NCBI RefSeq assembly: GCF_026274175.1
Contig: NZ_JAPHNL010000248.1
Coordinates: forward strand, 1-52,594
Direction: 5' to 3'
Origin: Streptomyces beihaiensis
GTDB lineage: Bacteria; Actinomycetota; Actinomycetes; Streptomycetales; Streptomycetaceae
Length of the DNA stretch: 52,594 nt
The translations under genes and the position numbers were made by a program. The notes under the pieces were generated by a model, which was given only the letters and a program-made list of their open reading frames with translations, was not told the origin of the DNA and did no database searches. Below, piece by piece: positions 9,255 to 22,720 of the stretch. How positions within the stretch are numbered: the stretch's first letter is position 1; every line of letters begins with the position of its first letter.

Positions 9255-9485
9255 CTTCCACAGAAGCCAAAGACCGCTGGTCGTTGCCGTGCTCTCGCGA
9301 GAGGGCGCGGTGGCCGAAGGATCCGCTGAAACGGCGGACGACCCGCGCAGGTGACTGTGGAAGTGCTCCTGGACGTCCCGTCCGGTCGAGCTCACGCCCC
9401 GTGCGCCTGCGCCGGGGCGTTTCGTTTTCCCCAGTCCTCCTTCGGGTCCGCGCGGTCCGAATCACCCGGAAGGAGGCCGAGGCTC
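9255..9485 (+). promoter_or_regulatory. rplJ 5' leader (candidate L10 autoregulatory leader)
   Basis: A long untranslated stretch precedes rplJ with several complementary blocks (for example CCGCTGAAACGGCGG and the GCTCTCGCGAGAGGGC hairpin). It ends in an attenuator-like hairpin at 9394-9420. L10-L7/L12 complexes bind the leader of their own mRNA in many bacteria, and this position and structure fit that class. The hairpins are seen; repressor binding is inferred. Confidence 0.65.
9394..9428 (+). terminator. Attenuator-like hairpin in the rplJ leader
   Basis: ACGCCCC (9394-9400) pairs with GGGGCGT (9414-9420), directly followed by TTCGTTTT. It lies about 60 bases upstream of the rplJ start, so it can act as a conditional terminator inside the leader. 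Confidence 0.65.
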
Positions 9486-10013
9486 ATGGCGACATCCGAC
9501 AAGGTCGCAGCCGTCGAGGAGATCACGCAGAAGCTGCGCGACTCCAACGCCGCTGTTGTCACTTCCTACACCGGACTGTCCGTGGCGCAGCTCAAGGAGC
9601 TCCGCCGTTCTCTCGGCGAGAACGCTCAGTACCGTGTGGTGAAGAACACGCTGACCAAGATCGCGGCCAACGAGGCCGGGATCCAGCTGGACGAGCACCT
9701 CAAGGGCTCGACCGCTGTCGCCTTCGTGACCGGTGACCCGGTCACGGCGGCGAAGGGTCTCCGTGACTTCGCCAAGGAGAACCCGAATCTCGTCATCAAG
9801 GGCGGTGTCCTTGACGGCAAGGCGCTGTCCGCCGACGAGATCAAGAAGCTTGCGGACCTCGAGTCCCGCGAGGTTCTGCTCGCCAAGCTGGCGGGCGCCA
9901 TGAAGGCCAAGCAGTCCTCTGCTGCCGCGGTCTTCCAGGCGCTGCCCTCGAAGTTCGTCCGCACCGCGGAGGCGCTTCGTGCCAAGCAGGCCGAGCAGGG
10001 CGGTGCCGAGTAA
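9486..10013 (+). CDS. rplJ: 50S ribosomal protein L10
   Basis: L10 (175 residues) is the base of the ribosomal stalk: its N-terminal domain binds 23S rRNA and its C-terminal helix carries L7/L12 dimers. The N-terminus [20 protein letters not shown], the [15 protein letters not shown] core and the helical C-terminus ending [11 protein letters not shown] are as expected. The ATG at 9486 has GGAAGGAGG upstream; an in-frame upstream extension would read through the regulatory leader and is rejected. It is followed by rplL. Confidence 0.97.
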   Translation: MATSDKVAAVEEITQKLRDSNAAVVTSYTGLSVAQLKELRRSLGENAQYRVVKNTLTKIAANEAGIQLDEHLKGSTAVAFVTGDPVTAAKGLRDFAKENPNLVIKGGVLDGKALSADEIKKLADLESREVLLAKLAGAMKAKQSSAAAVFQALPSKFVRTAEALRAKQAEQGGAE

Positions 10014-10149
10014 CTCGGCTCGCAACATGACCGCCGCCGCCCGGCAGCGGTCGTAGCGGGCCGCACGTCTACGAAGTAATGCCGATAGGCATACGCCCGC
10101 CTCACCCAGTACATCCGGCACCTGCCGATCAAGTGGAAGGAAAGCCATC

Positions 10150-10533
10150 ATGGCTCTCACCCAGGACGAACTGCTCGCTGAGTTCGAGAACATGACCCTC
10201 ATCCAGCTCTCCGAGTTCGTGAAGGCGTTCGAGGAGAAGTTCGACGTCACCGCCGCCGCCCCGGCCGCCGTCGTCGCCGCCGGCGCCCCGGGCGCCCCGG
10301 CCGCCGAGGCCGCCGAGGAGAAGGACGAGTTCGACGTCATCCTCACCGGCGCCGGCGACAAGAAGATCCAGGTCATCAAGGTCGTGCGCGAGCTGACCTC
10401 CCTGGGTCTGAAGGAGGCCAAGGACCTCGTCGACGGCACCCCGAAGCCGGTCCTGGAGAAGGTCGCCAAGGACGCCGCGGACAAGGCCAAGGAGGCCCTC
10501 GAGGGCGCCGGCGCCTCCGTCGAGGTCAAGTGA
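10150..10533 (+). CDS. rplL: 50S ribosomal protein L7/L12
   Basis: This is the 127-residue stalk protein that recruits translational GTPases. The N-terminal dimerisation helices ([19 protein letters not shown] to EEKFDVTAA) are joined by an Ala/Pro-rich flexible hinge (about residues 37-57). The C-terminal factor-binding domain follows ([20 protein letters not shown] to [10 protein letters not shown]). It has a GGAAGGA ribosome site and a strong terminator downstream, which isolates rplJL from rpoBC at least partly. Confidence 0.97.
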   Translation: MALTQDELLAEFENMTLIQLSEFVKAFEEKFDVTAAAPAAVVAAGAPGAPAAEAAEEKDEFDVILTGAGDKKIQVIKVVRELTSLGLKEAKDLVDGTPKPVLEKVAKDAADKAKEALEGAGASVEVK

Positions 10534-10599
10534 CCCGTCGTCGGCCGACGGTCGACTTCTCGGTGACATCGGTCCCACGCGGGCTGTAACACCGAAGCA

Positions 10600-10637
10600 C
10601 CGAAGGGCGATCACCCATGTGGGTGGTCGCCCTTCGG
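10600..10637 (+). terminator. Long hairpin terminator after rplL
   Basis: A 17-bp stem (10600-10616 with 10621-10637; one G-U pair) has the loop ATGT and outer arms CCGAAGGGCG/CGCCCTTCGG. It lies about 65 bases after the rplL stop and before the rpoB promoter. Confidence 0.88.
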
Positions 10638-10912
10638 CGTTCCCGGGCTCGCAGGTCGAGGATGCCTTGCGGTGTCGGTCGCGACGAGTATGGTGATCTT
10701 CGTTGTGCCCGGCGCCACCCCTGTCCGGCCACGAGGGGGCCTTGACGAACCGCACGCAGCGCGCAATTCTCAGGACGCGTCGTCACAACGATCCGGGATT
10801 CGAGGCATGGATCGGCGGCGTAGAGGGCAGTAAGGATGTGCGTCGACGATCGCACAGGGCATGCCGCAGCAGGAGCACGTTGAGAACACCGAGGGTCTCA
10901 AAAAACCCGCAC

Positions 10913-10941
10913 TGGACATCAGTGGGCCTTCTGGCTACACT
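10913..10941 (+). promoter_or_regulatory. rpoBC promoter
   Basis: TGGACA (10913-10918) and TACACT (10936-10941) are separated by exactly 17 bases, a near-consensus housekeeping sigma (HrdB-type) promoter. It lies about 180 bases before rpoB and downstream of the rplL terminator, in an otherwise non-coding 590-base gap. Confidence 0.75.
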
Positions 10942-11125
10942 GTCCCTTTGCGCTGCCTGTTAGCTGCCTCCTGCCCGTCACCAGGGGCATGCCCTCGCTC
11001 CAGCACTGTGGATTGAAACCGTTCTGACCTGGCCAAACGAGTCAGTTCAGGCGGAGTCTGCCCCGCTGCTGTCGTGAGGGACCGGTACGCGCGTAGTGAG
11101 TCCGAGCCCTCGGAAGGACCCCCTC

Positions 11126-14100
11126 TTGGCCGCCTCGCGCAACGCCTCGACCGCGAATACGAACAACGGCGCCAGCACTGCCCCGCTGCGCATCTCCTTT
11201 GCAAAGATCAAGGAGCCCCTTGAGGTTCCGAACCTTCTTGCGCTGCAAACCGAGAGCTTCGACTGGCTGCTCGGCAACGACGCGTGGAAGGCTCGTGTCG
11301 AGGCGGCTCTGGAAAGTGGACGGGACGTCCCCACCAAGTCCGGTCTGGAGGAGATCTTCGAGGAGATCTCCCCGATCGAGGACTTCTCCGGGTCGATGTC
11401 CCTGACGTTCCGCGACCACCGTTTCGAGCCGCCGAAGAACTCGATCGACGAGTGCAAGGAGCGCGACTTCACGTACGCGGCTCCGCTCTTCGTCACGGCC
11501 GAGTTCATGAACAACGAGACCGGCGAGATCAAGTCCCAGACGGTCTTCATGGGCGACTTCCCGCTCATGACCAACAAGGGCACCTTCGTCATCAACGGCA
11601 CCGAGCGTGTCGTCGTCTCGCAGCTGGTCCGCTCGCCCGGCGTCTACTTCGACTCCAGCATCGACAAGACGTCGGACAAGGACATCTTCTCCGCCAAGAT
11701 CATCCCGTCCCGGGGTGCCTGGCTGGAGATGGAGATCGACAAGCGCGACATGGTCGGTGTGCGCATCGACCGCAAGCGCAAGCAGTCCGTCACCGTCCTG
11801 CTCAAGGCTCTCGGTTGGACGACCGAGCAGATCCTTGAGGAGTTCGGCGAGTACGAGTCCATGCGCGCCACCCTGGAGAAGGACCACACCCAGGGCCAGG
11901 ACGACGCGCTGCTCGACATCTACCGCAAGCTGCGTCCGGGCGAGCCGCCCACGCGTGAGGCCGCGCAGACGCTGCTGGAGAACCTGTACTTCAACCCCAA
12001 GCGCTACGACCTCGCGAAGGTCGGCCGCTACAAGGTCAACAAGAAGCTCGGCGCGGACGAGCCGCTGGACGCCGGCGTGCTCACCACCGCCGACATCATC
12101 GCCAGCATCAAGTACCTGGTGAAGCTGCACGCCGGTGAGACCGAGACGATCGGCGAGTCCGGCCGGGAGATCGTCGTCGAGACCGACGACATCGACCACT
12201 TCGGCAACCGCCGCATCCGTAACGTCGGCGAGCTGATCCAGAACCAGGTCCGTACGGGTCTCGCCCGTATGGAGCGCGTCGTGCGCGAGCGCATGACCAC
12301 CCAGGACGTCGAGGCGATCACGCCGCAGACCCTGATCAACATCCGCCCGGTCGTGGCGTCGATCAAGGAGTTCTTCGGCACCTCGCAGCTGTCCCAGTTC
12401 ATGGACCAGAACAACCCGCTGTCGGGGCTGACGCACAAGCGTCGTCTGAACGCCCTCGGCCCGGGTGGTCTCTCCCGTGAGCGGGCCGGCTTCGAGGTCC
12501 GAGACGTGCACCCGTCGCACTACGGCCGCATGTGCCCGATCGAGACGCCCGAAGGCCCGAACATCGGTCTGATCGGCTCGCTCGCCTCGTACGGCCGGAT
12601 CAACCCGTTCGGCTTCATCGAGACGCCGTACCGCAAGGTCGTCGACGGTGTCGTCACCGACGACGTCGACTACCTGACGGCCGACGAGGAGGACCGCTTC
12701 GTCATCGCGCAGGCCAACGCGCCGCTGACGGACGACCTCCACTTCGCCGAGGCCCGCGTCCTGGTCCGCCGCCGCGGCGGCGAGGTCGACTACGTCCCCG
12801 GCGACGACGTCGACTACATGGACGTCTCGCCGCGCCAGATGGTGTCGGTCGCGACCGCCATGATCCCGTTCCTCGAGCACGACGACGCCAACCGTGCCCT
12901 CATGGGCGCGAACATGATGCGCCAGGCCGTGCCGCTCATCAAGTCCGAGGCGCCGCTCGTCGGCACCGGCATGGAGTACCGCTGCGCCACCGACGCCGGT
13001 GACGTGCTCAAGGCCGACAAGGACGGTGTGGTCCAGGAGGTCTCCGCGGACTACATCACCACCGCCAACGACGACGGCACGTACACCACGTACCGCCTGT
13101 CCAAGTTCACCCGCTCCAACCAGGGCACCTCTGTCAACCAGAAGGTCGTCGTGGACGAGGGCGCGCGCGTGATCGAGGGCCAGGTCCTGGCCGACGGTCC
13201 CGCCACCGAACAGGGCGAGATGGCGCTCGGCAAGAACCTGCTCGTGGCGTTCATGCCGTGGGAGGGCCACAACTACGAGGACGCGATCATCCTGTCGCAG
13301 CGCCTCGTGCAGGACGACGTCCTCTCCTCGATCCACATCGAGGAGCACGAGGTCGACGCCCGTGACACCAAGCTCGGCCCCGAGGAGATCACCCGGGACA
13401 TCCCGAACGTCTCCGAGGAGGTCCTCGCCGACCTCGACGAGCGCGGCATCATCCGCATCGGTGCCGAGGTCGTCGCCGGTGACATCCTCGTCGGCAAGGT
13501 CACCCCGAAGGGTGAGACCGAACTGACGCCGGAGGAGCGCCTGCTGCGCGCCATCTTCGGTGAGAAGGCCCGTGAGGTCCGTGACACCTCCCTGAAGGTG
13601 CCGCACGGTGAGATCGGCAAGGTCATCGGCGTGCGCGTCTTCGACCGGGAGGAGGGCGACGAGCTTCCCCCGGGCGTCAACCAGCTGGTCCGCGTCTACG
13701 TGGCCCAGAAGCGCAAGATCACCGACGGTGACAAGCTCGCCGGCCGTCACGGCAACAAGGGCGTCATCTCCAAGATCAACCCGATCGAGGACATGCCGTT
13801 CCTGGAGGACGGCACGCCGGTCGACATCATCCTCAACCCGCTCGGTGTCCCGTCCCGAATGAACCCGGGACAGGTCCTGGAGATCCACCTCGGCTGGCTC
13901 GCCAGCCAGGGCTGGGACGTCTCCGGCCTCGCCGACGAGTGGGCCCAGCGCCTGCAGGGCATCGGCGCCGACAAGGTCGAGCCGCGTACGAACGTCGCGA
14001 CCCCGGTCTTCGACGGCGCCCGTGAGGACGAGCTCGCGGGGCTCCTGGAGAACACCCGCCCGAACCGCGACGGCGACCGCATGGTCCTCCCGTCCGGCAA

Positions 14101-14611
14101 GGCGCGGCTGTTCGACGGCCGCTCGGGTGAGCCGTTCCCGGACCCGATCTCGGTCGGGTACATGTACATCCTCAAGCTGCACCACCTGGTCGACGACAAG
14201 CTGCACGCCCGCTCGACCGGTCCGTACTCGATGATCACCCAGCAGCCGCTGGGTGGTAAGGCGCAGTTCGGTGGTCAGCGCTTCGGTGAGATGGAGGTGT
14301 GGGCGCTTGAGGCATACGGCGCCGCGTACGCGCTCCAGGAACTTCTGACCATCAAGTCCGACGACGTCACCGGCCGCGTCAAGGTGTACGAGGCCATCGT
14401 CAAGGGCGAGAACATCCCCGAGCCCGGCATTCCCGAGTCCTTCAAGGTGCTCATCAAGGAAATGCAGTCTCTGTGCCTCAACGTGGAGGTGCTGTCCTCG
14501 GACGGCATGTCCATCGAGATGCGCGACACCGACGAGGACGTCTTCCGCGCGGCGGAGGAGCTCGGCATCGACCTGTCCCGGCGCGAGCCGAGCAGCGTCG
14601 AAGAGGTCTGA
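11126..14611 (+). CDS. rpoB: RNA polymerase beta subunit
   Basis: Catalytic beta subunit, 1161 residues from the TTG at 11126. This start has GGAAGGA 7 bases upstream and gives the usual streptomycete length and N-terminus ([10 protein letters not shown]). An in-frame GTG at 11096 would add ten residues. The two beta lobes, the fork loop, the LAGRHGNKG and [10 protein letters not shown] regions and the C-terminal clamp segment ([27 protein letters not shown]) are all present. In the rifampicin pocket ([20 protein letters not shown], then [11 protein letters not shown]) residue 442 is Asn (codon AAC at 12449), where E. coli has Ser531. It has its own promoter and is followed by rpoC 103 bases on. 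Confidence 0.98.
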   Translation: MAASRNASTANTNNGASTAPLRISFAKIKEPLEVPNLLALQTESFDWLLGNDAWKARVEAALESGRDVPTKSGLEEIFEEISPIEDFSGSMSLTFRDHRFEPPKNSIDECKERDFTYAAPLFVTAEFMNNETGEIKSQTVFMGDFPLMTNKGTFVINGTERVVVSQLVRSPGVYFDSSIDKTSDKDIFSAKIIPSRGAWLEMEIDKRDMVGVRIDRKRKQSVTVLLKALGWTTEQILEEFGEYESMRATLEKDHTQGQDDALLDIYRKLRPGEPPTREAAQTLLENLYFNPKRYDLAKVGRYKVNKKLGADEPLDAGVLTTADIIASIKYLVKLHAGETETIGESGREIVVETDDIDHFGNRRIRNVGELIQNQVRTGLARMERVVRERMTTQDVEAITPQTLINIRPVVASIKEFFGTSQLSQFMDQNNPLSGLTHKRRLNALGPGGLSRERAGFEVRDVHPSHYGRMCPIETPEGPNIGLIGSLASYGRINPFGFIETPYRKVVDGVVTDDVDYLTADEEDRFVIAQANAPLTDDLHFAEARVLVRRRGGEVDYVPGDDVDYMDVSPRQMVSVATAMIPFLEHDDANRALMGANMMRQAVPLIKSEAPLVGTGMEYRCATDAGDVLKADKDGVVQEVSADYITTANDDGTYTTYRLSKFTRSNQGTSVNQKVVVDEGARVIEGQVLADGPATEQGEMALGKNLLVAFMPWEGHNYEDAIILSQRLVQDDVLSSIHIEEHEVDARDTKLGPEEITRDIPNVSEEVLADLDERGIIRIGAEVVAGDILVGKVTPKGETELTPEERLLRAIFGEKAREVRDTSLKVPHGEIGKVIGVRVFDREEGDELPPGVNQLVRVYVAQKRKITDGDKLAGRHGNKGVISKINPIEDMPFLEDGTPVDIILNPLGVPSRMNPGQVLEIHLGWLASQGWDVSGLADEWAQRLQGIGADKVEPRTNVATPVFDGAREDELAGLLENTRPNRDGDRMVLPSGKARLFDGRSGEPFPDPISVGYMYILKLHHLVDDKLHARSTGPYSMITQQPLGGKAQFGGQRFGEMEVWALEAYGAAYALQELLTIKSDDVTGRVKVYEAIVKGENIPEPGIPESFKVLIKEMQSLCLNVEVLSSDGMSIEMRDTDEDVFRAAEELGIDLSRREPSSVEEV

Positions 14612-14714
14612 CGGGAGTCCGGTAGGGGCCGCGCCGCCAGGCGAGGCCCCCGCCGACCCCTCGACCCCCGTTTCAGACCTGCAGACTCACAACCCTGAGA
14701 GGGATTGACGCATA

Positions 14715-18614
<3,900 letters not shown>

Positions 18615-18655
18615 GTGGAGTAGGCACCAGGCAGTAGGCGAGCAGCCGCTTCCCG

Positions 18656-18699
18656 CGCAGGGCGGTCACCCCGAATTCGTTCGGGGTGACCGCCCTGCG
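18656..18699. terminator. Bidirectional terminator between rpoC and the tail island
   Basis: A perfect 20-bp stem (18656-18675 with 18680-18699) with a TTCG loop lies 41 bases after the rpoC stop and 15 bases after the stop of the last minus-strand island gene. It can end both convergent transcripts, shielding rpoBC from the island. Confidence 0.93.
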
Positions 18700-18713
18700 G
18701 CGTTCCCGGCATG

Positions 18714-18983
18714 TCAGCGCGCGGTCAGTTCCCAGGCCGTGAGGCCCAGCGTCACCAGGGTGGCCAGGACGCCGACGCTGGCCAGCGGCCAGCGGGCGCG
18801 CTCCAGGGCGTCGAGGCGCTGCTCGTGGTCGTCGAGCTGCTTGTCCGTCTGGTCGCTGCGCTGGACCAGCAGGGCGAGTGAGCCGTCGACCCGGGCGAAA
18901 CCGGCCTCCAGCGTTCCGCGGAGCCGTTCCAGTTCCACCGCGACGGCGGCGGGGTCGGAGAAGGGAGTGGCGGGTTCCTTCAC
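18714..18983 (-). CDS. XhlA-like coiled-coil membrane protein of the lysis cassette
   Basis: This 89-residue protein has a heptad-rich helix (roughly residues 14-62, AVELERLRGTLEAGFARVDG onward) followed by one C-terminal transmembrane segment (WPLASVGVLATLVTLGLTAW). This is the layout of phage/PBSX XhlA-type proteins that assist holins. The GTG at 18983 has GGAGGA upstream and overlaps the holin stop by four bases (GTGA), showing translational coupling. It is the last gene of the tail operon; the bidirectional rpoC terminator lies just beyond. Function is assigned by architecture and context. Confidence 0.68.
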   Translation of the reverse strand: MKEPATPFSDPAAVAVELERLRGTLEAGFARVDGSLALLVQRSDQTDKQLDDHEQRLDALERARWPLASVGVLATLVTLGLTAWELTAR

Positions 18984-19264
18984 GTGTCCTCCCGTTCCGC
19001 CCGTTCCGCGCTTCCCTTGGCCAGGGAGAGCAGTTCGGCGTCGGTGGTGGACGGGGGCTGGACGTGCAGCCATCGCGGGAGCAGGGCCTGGACGCCCGGC
19101 ACGGCCATGACCCGGGTCACGGCCGCGGCGACGGCCAGGGATCCGGCTGCCCAGGGGATGGTCTGTCGTATGCCTGCCGCGTCGATGATCACCGGCAGCA
19201 GGACGCACAGGCCGAGAGCGGCCTGCAGGACGGTACGGAGGGTTCGCTTGGCGGCCTCGGACAT
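18980..19264 (-). CDS. Holin-like membrane protein
   Basis: This 94-residue protein has two hydrophobic helices: TVLQAALGLCVLLPVIIDAA and, after a short turn, IPWAAGSLAVAAAVTRVMAV. A charged C-terminal tail (AELLSLAKGSAERAEREDT) follows. Size, topology and position directly after an amidase match actinophage holins, which permeabilise the membrane so the endolysin can reach the wall. The ATG at 19264 is used. Four-base overlap with the XhlA-like gene. No enzymatic motif; the holin role rests on topology and context. Confidence 0.72.
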   Translation of the reverse strand: MSEAAKRTLRTVLQAALGLCVLLPVIIDAAGIRQTIPWAAGSLAVAAAVTRVMAVPGVQALLPRWLHVQPPSTTDAELLSLAKGSAERAEREDT

Positions 19265-19310
19265 GGGGACCTCGCGTTGTGGGGCGGGTGTGTGGGTGGT
19301 CGGCGGGCGC

Positions 19311-20231
19311 TCAGGCGCTGTACGGGACCTTCAGCGCCGCCCATGACGTGGGCCCCGGCCAGCCGTCGGCGTCGGCGCCGCGGAAGCCGAGCTTGCGCTG
19401 CCAGGCGGCGTACGACTCGCGGTCGGCCTCGGTCCACTGGGGGCCGGGCCCCACGCGGTAGTGGCCGCACCCCTCGGCGACCAGGCGGTGGCCCATCGCC
19501 GTGACGATCGGGGAGTGGGGGTGGGCCCTGAAGAACGAGGCGCCCGGGTACGGCTGGTGGCGCGGCGGGCGCGGCTCCTGGTGGGCTTCGTGGTGGGTCG
19601 CCCGCGCGACCCGGCCGGTGGAGAGCCGGGACTGCACCCGGCGGCGCATGCCCGTCATGGAGAAGCCGCGCGGATCGACCTTCCAGTCGGACCACTCCAG
19701 GTGGCCGATGACGGACTTGGCGCCCCAGCCGTGCGCCCGGCACAGCGCGGCCGAGACCCGCTCGATGGCGTCGAGCTGCTCGGCGGGCCAGGGGTCGTGG
19801 CCGTCGCCGAGGTTGACGCACTCGAACCCGTAGAAGCGGGTGTTGCCGTCGACCGCGCCGGCGCTGCCCTCGTGCTGGTGCGGGGCCGGAGGCCGGTCCC
19901 CGTACGTCTCGGTGATCACGGCCTGGAGGACGGACGGGTCGCCGCCGCCGGCGTGGTTGGCGCGGCCGTTGCCGACGAGGTGGACCGTGCCGTCCTTGGC
20001 GATGACGCCGTGGCACAGCGGGCCGGGCAGTTCGGAGTGGCCGTCGTAGCAGAGCCTGACCGAGGCGTCGGTGCCGGAGCTGACGGTGTGGTGGATCATC
20101 ACGCCGTTGACCGGGCCCCAGGGGCCCTTGGCGTCGCGGTTGTGGGTGCGCCAGCCGTCGTGCTCGACGACAGTGACGCCCTCGGCCCGCAAGGCGGACA
20201 CGAGGGCGTCGGCGGACAGGGGACGAGACAT
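19311..20231 (-). CDS. N-acetylmuramoyl-L-alanine amidase (endolysin) with C-terminal wall-binding domain
   Basis: This 306-residue protein cleaves the amide bond between MurNAc and the stem peptide. The Amidase_2/PGRP-type zinc domain spans about residues 25-200, with the zinc His in VMIHHTVSS, a second in ANHAGGGD, and IGHLEWSDWKVDP supplying the third His and the catalytic K-x-DP. The C-terminal part (WTEADRESYAAWQRKLGFRG, then ADADGWPGPTSWAAL) is a peptidoglycan-binding module common in Streptomyces phage lysins. There is no signal peptide, as expected for a holin-dependent endolysin. It precedes the holin and is the releasing enzyme of the island. Confidence 0.9.
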   Translation of the reverse strand: MSRPLSADALVSALRAEGVTVVEHDGWRTHNRDAKGPWGPVNGVMIHHTVSSGTDASVRLCYDGHSELPGPLCHGVIAKDGTVHLVGNGRANHAGGGDPSVLQAVITETYGDRPPAPHQHEGSAGAVDGNTRFYGFECVNLGDGHDPWPAEQLDAIERVSAALCRAHGWGAKSVIGHLEWSDWKVDPRGFSMTGMRRRVQSRLSTGRVARATHHEAHQEPRPPRHQPYPGASFFRAHPHSPIVTAMGHRLVAEGCGHYRVGPGPQWTEADRESYAAWQRKLGFRGADADGWPGPTSWAALKVPYSA

Positions 20232-20303
20232 GGTGGGGCCTCCAGACGTACGAAAACCCCGGCCTGGGCGGCTCGGGGCGGGTGGTTCGGGGCGGCGGGA
20301 GGG

Positions 20304-20705
20304 CTACGGGGCCGTCGTGCCGGTTGTCGTGCCGGTGGCCGCACCGGACGGGTCCCAGGTGGCACACAGGGCCGCGTGGGCGGCCCGGCGGGTCTCGAAG
20401 TCGGCGAGGGCCGCGGCGACGGCGTTGGCCGCCGCGTTCTGGTCGGGCGTGACCGGGGAGGTTCCGGTCGGTGCGACGGTGACCTCTCCGAAGCCGCGCA
20501 GTACGGCGTCGTCGTCGCCGGACTCGGACAACCTGGCGCTGACGTGCACCGACGGGTACACGCCGGTGAGCGGGTCGGGCTGGAGCGAGTCGCTCAGCGA
20601 GTTGTCGTAGACGCGGATGTGCACGGTGTGGCCGTTCTCGGTGACGGTGGCCCGGCCGGCGTAGTCGAGGGCGATGCCCCAGGGCTGGGTGGTGTCGATG
20701 TTCAT
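20304..20705 (-). CDS. Small tail-operon protein of unknown function
   Basis: This 133-residue protein starts at ATG 20705 with GTGAGG upstream. The first 85 residues are rich in beta-strand patterns (GIALDYAGRATVTENGHTVH, VSARLSESGDDDAVLRGFGE). A helix follows (AAANAVAAALADFETRRAAH), then a Thr/Gly/Ala-rich tail. I do not recognise a family. It sits between the tail-tip genes and the amidase, so it may be a tail-tip accessory protein or fibre chaperone. No transmembrane segment or catalytic motif is visible. Confidence 0.6.
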   Translation of the reverse strand: MNIDTTQPWGIALDYAGRATVTENGHTVHIRVYDNSLSDSLQPDPLTGVYPSVHVSARLSESGDDDAVLRGFGEVTVAPTGTSPVTPDQNAAANAVAAALADFETRRAAHAALCATWDPSGAATGTTTGTTAP

Positions 20706-20802
20706 GGCGGACCTCACGGGCTGGAGGGGGAGGCGGGCAACGGGGGCAACGGGGCAAGGGGGCGGCAGGGAGACGGAGAGACAGGTCGGGGGCAGGAGGA
20801 AA

Positions 20803-20838
20803 GGCGGCGACGCCAGCAAAGGCGGCGACGCCAGCAAA
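20803..20838. repeat. Two perfect 18-bp direct repeats in a 165-bp gap
   Basis: The unit GGCGGCGACGCCAGCAAA occurs at 20803-20820 and 20821-20838, within a purine-rich spacer (20706-20870) between two tail genes. No gene or terminator is evident in this spacer. Confidence 0.9.
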
Positions 20839-20870
20839 GACGAGGAGAGCAGGAGAGCGGGGCAGGGGGG

Positions 20871-21593
20871 CTACGACTGGGTGCCGAACATCATCATCGG
20901 CTGGGCGTACACGGTCCCCGAGGTGCTGGTCACCCTGGCCTGGATCTCGACCTTCATCAGCGCCCCGAAGGCGTTGACGAAGTCGCTGGAGACCAGGTCG
21001 GTGTGGTCGAACGTCGAGCCGGCGCTGACGGTCGTCCCCCACTGGGCGCCGTCGAGCAGCACCCGCACCTCGCCGGTGGCCCCGGAGGAGGCGGCCGTGT
21101 ACAGGTACAGCCGCATCTTGGGCTGCCACTTCGGGTTGAAGGAGCGGGCCACCGTCGTCCACGAGGTGGCGGTGGTCTGCGGCCAGCGGGCGACGTTGGT
21201 GTCCTGCGGCGCCAGCATGGACAGCCAGGGCCGGGCGAGACCGCCGGTGACGATGTCGTCGGAGAAGATCTCCAGGCCGTGGACGTCGTAGATGCGCACC
21301 GGCTGGAGCGAGGTGCTGCTGCCGTCGCCGTTGAACGCGGTGATGGCGGCCTGGCCGGTCTGTCGGCTCAGGCTGAAACCGTACTCGGAACCGGACCAGG
21401 AGCCGATCTGGAGGACGGTGTACTCGTCGTCCGGAGTGCGCACGACGAGCGAGCCGCCGTCGGTGATCTCCACCGTGCCGCTGGTGATCCGGTCGAGCGC
21501 CGGCCGGGTGTGGACGGCCGTGGACAACTGCTCGATGCGCCGTTCCATCTCGACCAGCCTGTCGATGATGTCCTCCGGCAGCTGCGGCATCAT
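20871..21593 (-). CDS. Tail-tip/fibre-like protein with N-terminal coiled coil
   Basis: This 240-residue protein begins MMPQLPEDIIDRLVEMERRI, a short coiled coil that could trimerise. Beta-rich domains follow (SGTVEITDGGSLVVRTPDDE, then a jelly-roll-like C-terminal part with TSWTTVARSFNPKWQPKMRL). The latter resembles carbohydrate-binding or fibre head modules found in actinophage minor tail proteins. Its start ATG overlaps the stop of the Gp37-like gene (ATGA at 21590-21593). Exact role not recognised; a structural tail component is the best reading. Confidence 0.65.
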   Translation of the reverse strand: MMPQLPEDIIDRLVEMERRIEQLSTAVHTRPALDRITSGTVEITDGGSLVVRTPDDEYTVLQIGSWSGSEYGFSLSRQTGQAAITAFNGDGSSTSLQPVRIYDVHGLEIFSDDIVTGGLARPWLSMLAPQDTNVARWPQTTATSWTTVARSFNPKWQPKMRLYLYTAASSGATGEVRVLLDGAQWGTTVSAGSTFDHTDLVSSDFVNAFGALMKVEIQARVTSTSGTVYAQPMMMFGTQS

Positions 21594-22720
21594 GAGGTGA
21601 CCTCCTCCAGGTAGAGCTCCGCGGTGTCGGGGCGGCCGCGTTCGGCCGGGCTGGCGCGGAAGCCGACGATCCGGTAGCGATTGCTCAGCCCTTCGCCGAA
21701 CCACTCGTCGGTGATCCGGACCCGGGCGGTGCGCCCCAGCAGCGCGGGCGGCACCAGGTCGTCGAGGCGGATGGTGAGCGCCGGGATCACGACGGTGCCG
21801 CGTGCGCGCCGCAGCTCGGTCGCGGCGAGGGCGTCGAGGGTGAACTTGTCGGTGACCGAGTCGTGGTTGGACGACAGGTCGATGCGTGGATACCCGGCGT
21901 CGATCAGGTCCTGCGCCACCACTTCGTCCGAGTACTGGGGCCGCGACGTCTGCGTCTGGTTGTTGTTGGCCGAGGCTCCGCGGGCCACCGCGGTGGTGCC
22001 GCCGCGCGTCGCGTCGTGCGGGAAGGCGTACGAGAGGATGCTGCCGGGGCGGTCGAAGACCAGGTCGACAGAGGACGTGATGATCTTCGGGTGGCCGAGT
22101 TGCAGCCGCCGGATCCGCTGCCCGCTCGCGGGGTCCCGGTAGACGGTGATGTGGTACTCGAAGCCGTCCTGCAGGGCTGCCAGCTGCTTGAGCGCCTCCG
22201 AGTAGAGGGTCTCGTCGCCCTCGAGCCAGCTCGCGCCCCGTGTCACCCCGGAGGTCTCGGTGCCGTACGTGACGCCGATGTCGCCGCCGACCGCCGATTG
22301 CAGGGTCTGCCACAGGCCGCGGGCGACGTCCAGCTCGTCGGTGGTGGCGGGGTAGGAGAGGTTGGTGCGGATGCGGCGCCGGGCGGCGTACGAGTCGAAG
22401 GTGGCGGCCTGGATGTCCAGGCTGAGCGCACCCTTGTCGCTGCCCTTGAGGGTGGTCGTCCAGATGATCCCGCCCCACCACAGGTCGTTGCCGCGCTCCA
22501 GGTAGACGGAGGTGCGGCCCTCCTCGATGCGGCGCACCCGGGTCGCCAGTTCGGCGTTCGGGACCGGGACGGTCCCGGACAGCGATCCCGCCTTGCCGAT
22601 GTAGTCGTCGAACGAGACACCGGTGAGCGGCAGGATGTCGATGGTGCGGTCGGTGCGCAGGTCGCAGAAGATCGCCCGGTACGGGGTGGTGGACGCCGTG
22701 CCGTCCGCGGGCGTGGTCAC
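21590..22720 (-). CDS. Gp37-like (ReqiPepy6-type) siphovirus tail-tip protein
   Basis: This 376-residue protein starts at GTG 22720, which overlaps the preceding stop by four bases (GTGA). The N-terminal region (YRAIFCDLRTDRTIDILPLT, SGTVPVPNAELATRVRRIEE, LERGNDLWWGGIIWTTTLKG) and the C-terminal segments (AFPHDATRGGTTAVARGA, YRIVGFRASPAERGRPDTAE) follow the pattern of the siphovirus ReqiPepy6 Gp37-like family. These proteins belong to the tail-tip (Tal-like) hub of actinophages. It probably closes the tube and contacts the fibres. Assignment from recalled family patterns, not from a search. Confidence 0.78.
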   Translation of the reverse strand: MTTPADGTASTTPYRAIFCDLRTDRTIDILPLTGVSFDDYIGKAGSLSGTVPVPNAELATRVRRIEEGRTSVYLERGNDLWWGGIIWTTTLKGSDKGALSLDIQAATFDSYAARRRIRTNLSYPATTDELDVARGLWQTLQSAVGGDIGVTYGTETSGVTRGASWLEGDETLYSEALKQLAALQDGFEYHITVYRDPASGQRIRRLQLGHPKIITSSVDLVFDRPGSILSYAFPHDATRGGTTAVARGASANNNQTQTSRPQYSDEVVAQDLIDAGYPRIDLSSNHDSVTDKFTLDALAATELRRARGTVVIPALTIRLDDLVPPALLGRTARVRITDEWFGEGLSNRYRIVGFRASPAERGRPDTAELYLEEVTS

